A stretch of DNA of 64,000 nt from DATFDN01 sp963756545 (GTDB lineage Bacteria > Pseudomonadota > Alphaproteobacteria > Acetobacterales > Acetobacteraceae). This document shows positions 25,450-33,256 of this stretch, one piece after another. Every line of letters starts with the position of its first letter. The first letter of the stretch is position 1. The translations under genes were made by a program, and so were the position numbers. The stretch is from contig CAVWNY010000008.1 of NCBI GenBank assembly GCA_963756545.1, forward strand, positions 558,001 to 622,000, in the 5' to 3' direction. A model generated the notes under the pieces. The model was not told where the DNA came from. It was given only the letters and a program-made list of their open reading frames with translations, and made no database searches.

Positions 25450-27573
25450 TCAGCGCATCGGCGCGGCCTTTGCCTCGCGCAACGGCGTGCCCGCCGCCGC
25501 CAGCTCGCGCAACAGGCGCGAGGGCGCCCAGCGGTCGCCGTATTGCTGGTGCCAGGCGGCGATCTGATTGTAGACGTCACGAACCCCGATCTGATCGGCC
25601 CAAAACATCAGCCCGCCGCGATAACGGGGGAAGCCGAAGCCGTGCAGCCACATCACGTCGATGTCGCTGGCACGATACGCCTTGCCCTCCTCCAGGATGC
25701 GGCACGCCTCGTTGACCGAGGAGAACAGCAGCCGCCGCAGGATCTCCTGGTCGGTGAACGCGCGTTGCGCTACGCCCATCTCGGCCGCGACCTCCTTGAT
25801 GATGCGCGCGACCTCCGGATCGGGATGCGGCGTGCGGTCGCCCTTCTCATAGCGATACCAGCCCGCGCCGGTCTTCTGGCCGAAGCGCCCGCGTTCCGCG
25901 ACACGATCGGCGATCGGCAGCTTGCGGAAGGTCGGATCCTGCGCCGCCCGGCGCTTGCGGCTGGCGAGCCCGATGTCGAGCCCGGCGAGATCGCCCACCG
26001 CGAACGGCCCCATCGGATAGCCGAAATCGACCATCACCTTGTCCACCTGCTCGGGCAGGCAGCCTTCCTCCAGCAGGATCACCATCTCGGTGCCGAACGG
26101 CGCGCGGGAGCGGTTGGCGACGAACCCGTCGGTGTTGCCCGCCATCGCCGAGAGCTTGCCGATCTTGCGGCCCATCGCCATCGTGCGGACCAGCGTCTCG
26201 GGCGAGGATTTCGCGCCGCGCACCACCTCCAATAGCTTCATGACGTTGGCCGGGCTGAAGAAATGCGCCCCGGCGACATCCTGGGGGCGCGACGTCTCGG
26301 CGGCGAGCTGGTCGATGTCGAGCGCCGAGGTGTTGGACAGGATCAGCGCGCCCGGCTTCATCGCCCTGTCGAGTGCGCGGAAGATCGGTTTCTTGACGTC
26401 CATCTCCTCGAACACCGCCTCGATGACGATGTCGGCGTCGCCGATGTCGTCATACCCGGCGACCGGCCAGATGCGGGCCAGCCGACGCTCCATCTCGTCC
26501 TGGGCGAGGCTGCCGCGCTTGACGGAGGTGGCGTAGTTGGCGCGGATGCGCTCCATGCCGCGGTCGAGCGCCTCCTTCGTTGCATCCATGATCTTCACTG
26601 GATAACCGAAATCGGCGAAGCTCATCGCGATGCCGCCGCCCATCGTGCCGGCGCCGACCACCGCGGCGGCGCTGAACGGGAGCGGCTCGGTGCCGGGAGG
26701 AATATCGGGGAGCTTGGCGACCTCGCGCTCGGCGAAGAAGGCGTAACGAAGCGCGCGCGCCTCGTCGGAGTTCTCCAGTTCCGCGAACAATTCCTGCTCG
26801 CGCGCGATGCCCTGGTCGAACGGCAGGGCGCAGGCGGCCTCGACGGCGAGGATGCAGTTGTAGGGCGCCTTCTGGTTGCGCGCGCGCCGGGCGATGGATT
26901 TGCGCGTGGCGTCGAAGATGCCGGGATCGTCCTTGGCCTCGGCCAGCCGCTCGTCACGGTCGCGCACGCGCGGCAACGGGCGGGAACCGGCGATCTCGCG
27001 CGCATAGGCAACGGCTTCGGCGCGAAGATCGGCGCGTTCGTCCACCAGTCGGTCGATGATGCCGAGCAACTTGGCCTCGGTCGCCGAGACGTGCCGGCCG
27101 GAGGTGATCATCTCCAGCGCGACCTTCGGCCCGGCCAGGCGCGGCAGCCGCTGCGTGCCGCCGCCGCCCGGCAGGATGCCGATCAGCACCTCCGGCAGCC
27201 CGACCTTCGCCGAGGCGACCGCCACCCGATAATGGCACGCCAACGCGATCTCCAGCCCGCCGCCGAGGGCGTAGCCGTGGATTGCGGCGACGACCGGCTT
27301 TTCGGATGCGTCGAGGATGTCATAGACCCGCTGCCCGAGAGGCAGCCGCTTGCGCCCGGTGCCGAAGCCCCGGATATCGGCCCCCGCGATGAAGCTGCGC
27401 CCCGCGCCGATCAGCACCATCGCCCGGATCGCCGGATCGGCGTTGCCCTGCTTGACTGCGTCGATGATGCCCTCGGCCACGCCCGGGCCGAGCGCGTTGA
27501 CGGGCGGATAATCGACGGTGATGACGCCGATCTCGCCCTCGCGGTCGAGACGGACGGGTGGCGTATCGGTCAT
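25450..27573 (-). CDS. fadJ: 3-hydroxyacyl-CoA dehydrogenase / enoyl-CoA hydratase (FadJ/FadB-like)
   Basis: A 707-aa multifunctional beta-oxidation protein. The N-terminal crotonase domain has both catalytic glutamates (Glu108 in GGGLEIAL, Glu128 in LPEVLIG) and the oxyanion loop. The central NAD-binding domain starts with AVVGAGTMGGGIAMSFAD near 304, with HFFSPANVMKLLEVV for the catalytic His region, and two C-terminal dehydrogenase domains complete it. No thiolase is adjacent. The ATG overlaps the stop of the alpha/beta hydrolase gene (ATGA). Confidence 0.94.
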   Translation of the reverse strand: MTDTPPVRLDREGEIGVITVDYPPVNALGPGVAEGIIDAVKQGNADPAIRAMVLIGAGRSFIAGADIRGFGTGRKRLPLGQRVYDILDASEKPVVAAIHGYALGGGLEIALACHYRVAVASAKVGLPEVLIGILPGGGGTQRLPRLAGPKVALEMITSGRHVSATEAKLLGIIDRLVDERADLRAEAVAYAREIAGSRPLPRVRDRDERLAEAKDDPGIFDATRKSIARRARNQKAPYNCILAVEAACALPFDQGIAREQELFAELENSDEARALRYAFFAEREVAKLPDIPPGTEPLPFSAAAVVGAGTMGGGIAMSFADFGYPVKIMDATKEALDRGMERIRANYATSVKRGSLAQDEMERRLARIWPVAGYDDIGDADIVIEAVFEEMDVKKPIFRALDRAMKPGALILSNTSALDIDQLAAETSRPQDVAGAHFFSPANVMKLLEVVRGAKSSPETLVRTMAMGRKIGKLSAMAGNTDGFVANRSRAPFGTEMVILLEEGCLPEQVDKVMVDFGYPMGPFAVGDLAGLDIGLASRKRRAAQDPTFRKLPIADRVAERGRFGQKTGAGWYRYEKGDRTPHPDPEVARIIKEVAAEMGVAQRAFTDQEILRRLLFSSVNEACRILEEGKAYRASDIDVMWLHGFGFPRYRGGLMFWADQIGVRDVYNQIAAWHQQYGDRWAPSRLLRELAAAGTPLREAKAAPMR

Positions 27574-28715
27574 GGCGCTTCGCTCCCTTGGCGGCCGGAC
27601 GATAGGGGGGGAGGCGCGGGGCGTCCACACGCGGCGCAGCCACGCAGCTCCCTCAGAACGCGCCGTATCGCGTCGATCACCGCCCCAGGTTGATCGACTT
27701 GGATATAATGACCAGTATGCGGAACGACCTCGCTCACCCCGCGTTTCGAAAGCGCCGCAAGGCGATCGTGCCCCGCTCTCCAAGCTGCTTCCATGGCTGC
27801 AATAGACGCCGGCGGTACGCCCGGCGCCCCCTCCAGGTTCCCGCGCGTCATCACAATCAGCGGTTTGTCGCCGAATGACAGACGGGCAGTGTCGAATTCA
27901 GCGCTGTCGACCAAGGGCTCGTGGCCGTTCGGTAGAAGGTTTTCACCCTCTGAGATCATCGCCTGCCAAACTCGAGGTAAAGCCAGCTGACGGGCACTCG
28001 CCCGTCGAAGTGTGTCATCCAGATGGTCAGAACTGCCGCTCATCTCGACACAGCCCTTCGCCGCTTGCGTGGACGGATGAGTTAACTTTCCCGCTTGCGC
28101 GAGAGCGAGGCACGCGCGATTGCTCGCGAGCATCCGTTTGAAACCATCCAGCAGCGCGGTCTTGTTTCCGGGCGACAATTCCGCTTGAAGAACGCTCAGC
28201 ATGCCGGGAAAGCCAGGATCGACCAGCACCGCGCCCGCTATTTCCTCGGGGTAGGTCGCCGCAAATAGCAGCCCGACCTCGCCTCCGAGAGAATGCCCCA
28301 CGAACAAGATCGGCGTAGCGATACCGGCAGCTTTGAGCAGATGATGAAGATCATCGACGATGTTTGCGTCGGTTGACGGGCGCGTGGCCGCGTCGCTGAA
28401 GCCGAGCCCGGCGCGGTCATATGCGCAAACCCGGGTGAAACGTCCGACCTCCGCTTGCACATGACGCCATGTGATCATGCTGTTGCCGGAGCCGGCCTCC
28501 AGTATCACGGTCGGTTGACCTGATCCGATGCAGTAAAGATTGAGCCGGCGCGCGCCATCGACCGCAATGAGGTGCTGCGGCGTGGTATAGACTCGGTCGG
28601 GAACGACCGTTTGAGGGATCGCGGTTGCGGTGCCAATGCCGGTTACGACCGCAGCGATCGTCAATGCCCTTGCGATCATTGAGACTCTTTTGCATTTGCC
28701 GCCCCGCTTCATTTT
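27570..28715 (-). CDS. exported alpha/beta hydrolase
   Basis: A 381-aa protein with an N-terminal hydrophobic signal/anchor (about residues 14-33) and an alpha/beta hydrolase domain. Visible catalytic features are the nucleophile elbow VGHSLGG, the oxyanion region ILEAGSGNS, and the His in HTGHYIQVDQPG. I chose ATG 28715 because GAGGACC lies six bases before it; ATG 28724 is the alternative. Its stop overlaps the fadJ start by four bases. The C-terminal tail is Pro/Arg-rich and outside the fold. The substrate is unknown. Codon usage is less GC-biased than in fadJ, which may mean later acquisition. Confidence 0.85.
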   Translation of the reverse strand, partial: KMKRGGKCKRVSMIARALTIAAVVTGIGTATAIPQTVVPDRVYTTPQHLIAVDGARRLNLYCIGSGQPTVILEAGSGNSMITWRHVQAEVGRFTRVCAYDRAGLGFSDAATRPSTDANIVDDLHHLLKAAGIATPILFVGHSLGGEVGLLFAATYPEEIAGAVLVDPGFPGMLSVLQAELSPGNKTALLDGFKRMLASNRACLALAQAGKLTHPSTQAAKGCVEMSGSSDHLDDTLRRASARQLALPRVWQAMISEGENLLPNGHEPLVDSAEFDTARLSFGDKPLIVMTRGNLEGAPGVPPASIAAMEAAWRAGHDRLAALSKRGVSEVVPHTGHYIQVDQPGAVIDAIRRVLRELRGCAACGRPAPPPLSSGRQGSEAP

Positions 28716-28919
28716 GGTCCTCATAACGCGCTGGCGCCAGTGCTAGAATAACAAGGTCAACTTGGATCGCCAGGCCCGGCAAGCAGCGGCGCCGTCGCGG
28801 TCCGTTTCACCGTAAAGTGTTTGGCCGCCAGCGCTGCTGTCTTGCCTAATAGTGACGAGAAGCCGACAGCGCGGCCGCGTAATCAGCATACTCGCTGATA
28901 TTACCTGAAAGGCGATATA

Positions 28920-30170
28920 TTGCCTGAAAACAGCTATCACCTAGTGGCCTGCGATTGGAGGCGGCGATTTGTAGGCGCAGTTCTGGCTCTCTTTCTGTTG
29001 GTAGGTCAAATCTCCCAAGTGCTGGCGTCCGAAGCGGATCAGCCGGAAACAGACACGGCGCAAGCAGCGGGAATCGTCGAGATCGCTCGACGGGCGATGT
29101 CCGAAAATCATCTGCGAGCGGTCATACTTCGCGTGACGGTTGACGGTCAGAACGTCGTAACAAAAGCCATGGGAATGTCCGCTGACAACGTGCCGGCCAC
29201 CACGGCCATGCATTTCCGCAATGGAGCGGTGGCGATTTCCTATATCGCGACCCTGCTGCTTCAACTGGTGGACGATGGGGTCGTGACCCTCGATGAGCCA
29301 CTTTCCACCTGGCTACCCGAGTTGCCCGATTCTGATCGCGTCACGCTGCGGATGTTGGCGACCATGACGGCCGGCTATCCAGATTACGTAAGAAACCCGG
29401 AGTTCCTTAAAGAAAACGCCGCGGATATCTATCGTCAGTGGAAACCTCAGGAGCTCATCGATCTCGGCCTGTCAACGCCGCGCATCTTCGATCCGGGGAC
29501 CAATTGGGACTACTCGCATACGAACTATGTCATTCTTGGACGCGCGCTGGAGAAGATCACCGGCAAGCCCATGGCGGAGTTGATGCGGGAAAGGATTTTG
29601 CGGCCCCTCCAGTTGACCAATACCCGCAGCGTGCCGACACCCGCAATCCAGAGGCCCGTGCTTCACGCATTCAGTTCCGAGCGACGCGAGGCACTCGGCA
29701 TTCCACCGTGGGAGCCGTTTTATGAGGACTCGACATATTGGAACCCGTCCTGGACGCTTGCCGAAGGGGCGATCCAGACGACAAACATCTATGATATGAC
29801 CGCAACCGCAGACGCAATCGGGACGGGATCATTACTCTCGGCCGACTCGCATGCCGCGCAAGTCGCGCCGAGCCTGATTGGCTTTGGGCACGTACAGGCA
29901 GGATGTCCCACCTGTCATACGCTCGACGAAATTTACAGCTATGGCATCGGCGTCGTTATCTCCGGCCCGTGGATTTTGCAGAATCCGTTATTCGGAGGCT
30001 ATGGGTCCGTGGAAGCGTATCTCCCGTCCGAAAAGATCGCGATAGCCGTCGCGGTGACGTTCGGCGAAGCGAGCTTTGACGACCAAGGAAACAATTTGAA
30101 TGATCAGGCTGCCAAGTCGATCTTTTCGGAAATAGCGGCCTTCATGACCGGTCAGCCCCCGCCGCAGTGA
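28920..30170 (+). CDS. beta-lactamase-fold protein lacking the catalytic Ser-x-x-Lys
   Basis: A 416-aa exported protein (hydrophobic signal at about 18-36) with clear class C/serine hydrolase family layout. In place of the F-R-I-G-S-x-T-K block it has FRNGAVAI (99-106), so the nucleophile Ser and the general-base Lys are Ala103 and Ile106. The YxN element reads YSH (DYSHTNYVILG), and the C-terminal HxG region reads GYGSV. Downstream segments (ATLLLQLVDDG, LDEPLSTWLP) are intact and there is no frameshift, so it looks like a maintained non-catalytic paralogue. The start is TTG 28920 with GAAAGG seven bases upstream; GTG 28944 has no ribosome site. Confidence 0.82.
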   Translation: MPENSYHLVACDWRRRFVGAVLALFLLVGQISQVLASEADQPETDTAQAAGIVEIARRAMSENHLRAVILRVTVDGQNVVTKAMGMSADNVPATTAMHFRNGAVAISYIATLLLQLVDDGVVTLDEPLSTWLPELPDSDRVTLRMLATMTAGYPDYVRNPEFLKENAADIYRQWKPQELIDLGLSTPRIFDPGTNWDYSHTNYVILGRALEKITGKPMAELMRERILRPLQLTNTRSVPTPAIQRPVLHAFSSERREALGIPPWEPFYEDSTYWNPSWTLAEGAIQTTNIYDMTATADAIGTGSLLSADSHAAQVAPSLIGFGHVQAGCPTCHTLDEIYSYGIGVVISGPWILQNPLFGGYGSVEAYLPSEKIAIAVAVTFGEASFDDQGNNLNDQAAKSIFSEIAAFMTGQPPPQ

Positions 30171-30192
30171 ATTGCCGGCATTTTGCCAATGC

Positions 30193-31233
30193 CTACAGCA
30201 CCGCCTCCGCCACTACCCGCATCACCTCCATGCTCGCGCCCTTCAGCACCATCGTCCCTACATGGCGATCCCTCGCCACCTGCTTCCACGCCGCCAGCCT
30301 GTCACGGATCATCTCGGCCGACCCCACAAGCGATATTTCGTCCACCAGCTTGTCGGGCACGGCCGCTGCCGCCTCGCCCTTCTTGCCGTCCAGGTACAAA
30401 TCCTGGATCGTCTTCGCTGCGCCTTCGTAGCCGAGCTTGATCGCGACATCGTTGTAGAAGTTCTTTGCTCGCGCGCCCATGCCGCCGATGTAGAGCGCGA
30501 GTTCCGGGCGGATGGCGTCGCGACAGGCGGCCACGTCCGGCCCCATCTTGCCGCGCACGAAAGGCGCCACGTCGAACGCATCGAGGCTCGGCGTTCGGCC
30601 CGCCTTGCGCATCCCCTCCAGGATCGGGTCGGTGACGATCCCCGGCCGCTCGGGCGAGTAGAAGATCGGCAGCACCCCGTCCGCCACCTCGCCCGCAGTG
30701 CGCAATCCGGCCGGGGTGATGGAGGCGGTGTAGAACGGCAGCGCCGGGTTGCCGTGCGCGATGCTGCGGAGCGGCTTGCCGAGACCCGTCGCGTCGGCGC
30801 CGCGATAGGGAATGTCGTAGTGCTCGCCGTGGAACTCGAGCGGCGCCTGGCGCGCCAGCACCTGGCGGATGATCGCGATGTATTCTTTCGTGCGCAGCAT
30901 CGGTTTGCCGTAGGCGACCCCGTGCCAGCCCTCCACAACCTGCGGGCCGGAGACACCGACGCCGCAGAGGAAGCGGTCGCCCGACAGGTGTTGCAGGGTG
31001 ATCGCCGTCATCGCCGCCATCGTCGGCGTGCGCGCGTGCATCTGCATGATGCCCGTGCCCGCCTTGATGCGGGTGGTGCGCGCGAGAATCCAGGTGACGG
31101 GCGTCACGGCATCGGTGCCGTACGCCTCGCCGGTCCAGATTTGCGCGAAGCCGAGGCGCTCGGCCTCCGACACGCGGTCCATGTCGAGGCGCGGTTGCGC
31201 GCTCGACAGGTCGATGGTGATGCCGAGCTGCAT
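30193..31233 (-). CDS. LLM-class (luciferase-like) F420-dependent oxidoreductase 1
   Basis: A 346-aa TIM-barrel flavin/F420 oxidoreductase. It opens with LGITIDLSSAQPRLDMDRVS and has IWTGEAYGTDAVTPVTWILA, the TIKAGTGIMQ-like strand (TRIKAGTGIM), and GVSGPQVVEGWHG, all like actinobacterial F420-linked members. Lies 23 bases from, and convergent with, the beta-lactamase-fold gene and 10 bases after the next LLM gene, so the two minus-strand LLM genes form an operon. Substrate unknown. The nearby FbiC gene makes use of F420 plausible. Confidence 0.85.
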   Translation of the reverse strand: MQLGITIDLSSAQPRLDMDRVSEAERLGFAQIWTGEAYGTDAVTPVTWILARTTRIKAGTGIMQMHARTPTMAAMTAITLQHLSGDRFLCGVGVSGPQVVEGWHGVAYGKPMLRTKEYIAIIRQVLARQAPLEFHGEHYDIPYRGADATGLGKPLRSIAHGNPALPFYTASITPAGLRTAGEVADGVLPIFYSPERPGIVTDPILEGMRKAGRTPSLDAFDVAPFVRGKMGPDVAACRDAIRPELALYIGGMGARAKNFYNDVAIKLGYEGAAKTIQDLYLDGKKGEAAAAVPDKLVDEISLVGSAEMIRDRLAAWKQVARDRHVGTMVLKGASMEVMRVVAEAVL

Positions 31234-31243
31234 GGCTTTCTCC

Positions 31244-32197
31244 TCAGCGCACCTTCGCGGCCACCTCGTCGCGGAAACGGCGCATGTTGTCGATCGTGGC
31301 GGCGAGCGTCGGGCCGAACAGGCCGAAGTCGAACGAGGTCACGCCCACCTCGGCGAGCGCCTTGATGTCGCCTGCGTAGTCGGCCGCGCCGCCGGTGAAC
31401 AGCTTGCGCTCCCCCTCGACCGTGCCCTTCGGCTGCGCCTCGGGGTTGGACGACACGCGATATGCCAAGCCCACCGCCTCGGGCGCGCGTCCGGCCTTTT
31501 CCGCCATTCCCCGCAGCTTGGCGACGCCGGCCTTGTAGCGGCTGAGCGTGTCCATCGGAAACGCCGGGTTGGTGCCGATCGGATACCACGCATCGCCGTA
31601 GCGCGCGGTGCGCCGCAGCGCCGGGTTGCTCTCGCCGCCCACCCAGATCGGGATGGGCGACTGCACGGGCTTCGGCTGGAACACCACGCCCGTGAAATTC
31701 GTGTATTTGCCCTCGAACCGCGGCTCGTCCTGCTCCCACAGGGCCTTGCAGGCCATCATGTATTCGTCCGTGACCGCGCCGCGCTCGTCGAACGGCGGCG
31801 TGCCCACGGCCTCGAATTCCTCCCGCATCCAGCCGGCGCCGATGCCGAGCGTGAGCCGGCCCTTCGACAGCACGTCCAGCGTGGCGAGCAGCTTCGCCGT
31901 CAGCACGGCCGGGCGATGCGGCACGACCATCACCGATGTCACGATCCGCAGGCGGGAGGTCTTGGCCGCGATGAACATCGCGGTCATCAACTGCTCGTGG
32001 CGATCGACGCGCGCGCCGGACGAGAAGGCGCCGCTTTCGGAGTAGGGATAGCGCGAACCGATGTCGGTCGGGATGAGCAGGTGATCGCTGATCGTCACGT
32101 AATCGTACCCCAGCATCTCGGCCTCGGTCGCGATCCGCGCGATCGTGTCAGGGGCGGTCAGATCACCGCTGGTCGGCGCGCTGCACCCGATCTGCAT
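31244..32197 (-). CDS. LLM-class F420-dependent oxidoreductase 2 (TIGR03619-like)
   Basis: A 317-aa luciferase-like enzyme. Typical pieces are YVTISDHLLIPTDIGSRYPY, TSVMVVPHRPAVLTAKLLATLD, GIGAGWMREEFEAVG and PIPIWVGGES. The ATG at 32197 follows GGAGGG by five bases. It is clearly homologous to the divergent gene starting at 32286 (shared GWMREEFE, RRTARxGDxWYP, PKPVQSxIPxWVGGES), so the two arose by duplication within this locus. First gene of the minus-strand LLM pair. Confidence 0.87.
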   Translation of the reverse strand: MQIGCSAPTSGDLTAPDTIARIATEAEMLGYDYVTISDHLLIPTDIGSRYPYSESGAFSSGARVDRHEQLMTAMFIAAKTSRLRIVTSVMVVPHRPAVLTAKLLATLDVLSKGRLTLGIGAGWMREEFEAVGTPPFDERGAVTDEYMMACKALWEQDEPRFEGKYTNFTGVVFQPKPVQSPIPIWVGGESNPALRRTARYGDAWYPIGTNPAFPMDTLSRYKAGVAKLRGMAEKAGRAPEAVGLAYRVSSNPEAQPKGTVEGERKLFTGGAADYAGDIKALAEVGVTSFDFGLFGPTLAATIDNMRRFRDEVAAKVR

Positions 32198-32285
32198 GGT
32201 TCCCTCCTGGCTCATTTGCCTTGGCGGGGACGATACCACAGGATGCGCGGCAGGCGAGCCTGGGCGGAACGCCGGGGGAGGTTCG

Positions 32286-33245
32286 ATGAAGTTCGGCATC
32301 CACATCGGCACGCGCGGCTGCCTGACCTCGGGCGCCAACCTGATGGCGTGCGCACGGAAGGCGGAAGCACTGAACTACGATATCATCGGCATCCCCGATC
32401 GGCTGATCCTGCCCAGCGATGTCGGCACCCGATACCCGTACACCGATGATGGGGTATGGGTGGGCGCCCAGACCGGGGAGTGTCTGGACGTGCTCGGCGC
32501 GCTTTGCTTCCTTGCCGCGGGCACGCACCGGATTCGTTTGCTGCCATCGGTGCTGGTCGTGCCCTATCGCCCGGCGATCGTCGGCGCGAAGATGCTGGCC
32601 ACGGTCGATACGCTGTCCGATGGACGGCTGATCGCCGGCGTCGGCGTGGGTTGGATGCGCGAGGAGTTCGAGCCGCTCGGCGCGCCTTCGGTGACGCAGC
32701 GCGGCGCGGTCACCGACGAGTATCTCGCCGCGTTCCGCGCGCTGTGGACTGAGGAGTCGCCGGCGTTTCACGGCCGGCATGTGCGCTTCGAGAACGTCTC
32801 GTTCCGCCCCAAGCCGGTGCAATCCCGCATCCCCGTCTGGGTCGGCGGCGAGAGCCAGGCCGCGCTGCGCCGCACCGCGCGCTTCGGCGACGGCTGGTAT
32901 CCGGCGTCGCACAACCACGAGGCGCCGTACGACACGCCGGCGCGGCTGCGGGCCGGGATCGAGCGCCTGACGCGCGCGGCCGAGGCGGAAGGGCGCGACG
33001 CTGCCGGCATCGAGGTCGCCTATCTGTGGTTCAAGCCGCCGCAATGGACCGTCCAGGGGAACGCCCTGCGCACGGCGGATGGGACTCGGCAGATGTTCAC
33101 CGGAACTGCCGACGACATGCGCGAGGACGCCGGCGCGCTGGCGGACGCGGGCGTGGATCACCTGATCACCCTGCCGCAAGCGCCGACGATCGAGGAGACG
33201 CTCGAGCGTCTCCAGCACTTTGCCGAAGACGTGATGGGCGGCTGA
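32286..33245 (+). CDS. LLM-class F420-dependent oxidoreductase 3 (TIGR03619-like)
   Basis: A 319-aa paralogue of the gene at 31244-32197, divergently transcribed from it across an 88-base gap. Conserved blocks: IIGIPDRLILPSDVGTRYPY, VGVGWMREEFEPLGAP, and PKPVQSRIPVWVGGESQ. The ATG follows GGGGGAGGTTC. It ends 11 bases before fbiC, on the same strand, so it is probably cotranscribed with F420 synthesis, which is the best local evidence that these LLM proteins really use F420. Confidence 0.88.
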   Translation: MKFGIHIGTRGCLTSGANLMACARKAEALNYDIIGIPDRLILPSDVGTRYPYTDDGVWVGAQTGECLDVLGALCFLAAGTHRIRLLPSVLVVPYRPAIVGAKMLATVDTLSDGRLIAGVGVGWMREEFEPLGAPSVTQRGAVTDEYLAAFRALWTEESPAFHGRHVRFENVSFRPKPVQSRIPVWVGGESQAALRRTARFGDGWYPASHNHEAPYDTPARLRAGIERLTRAAEAEGRDAAGIEVAYLWFKPPQWTVQGNALRTADGTRQMFTGTADDMREDAGALADAGVDHLITLPQAPTIEETLERLQHFAEDVMGG

Positions 33246-33256
33246 GGGGGATGTCA

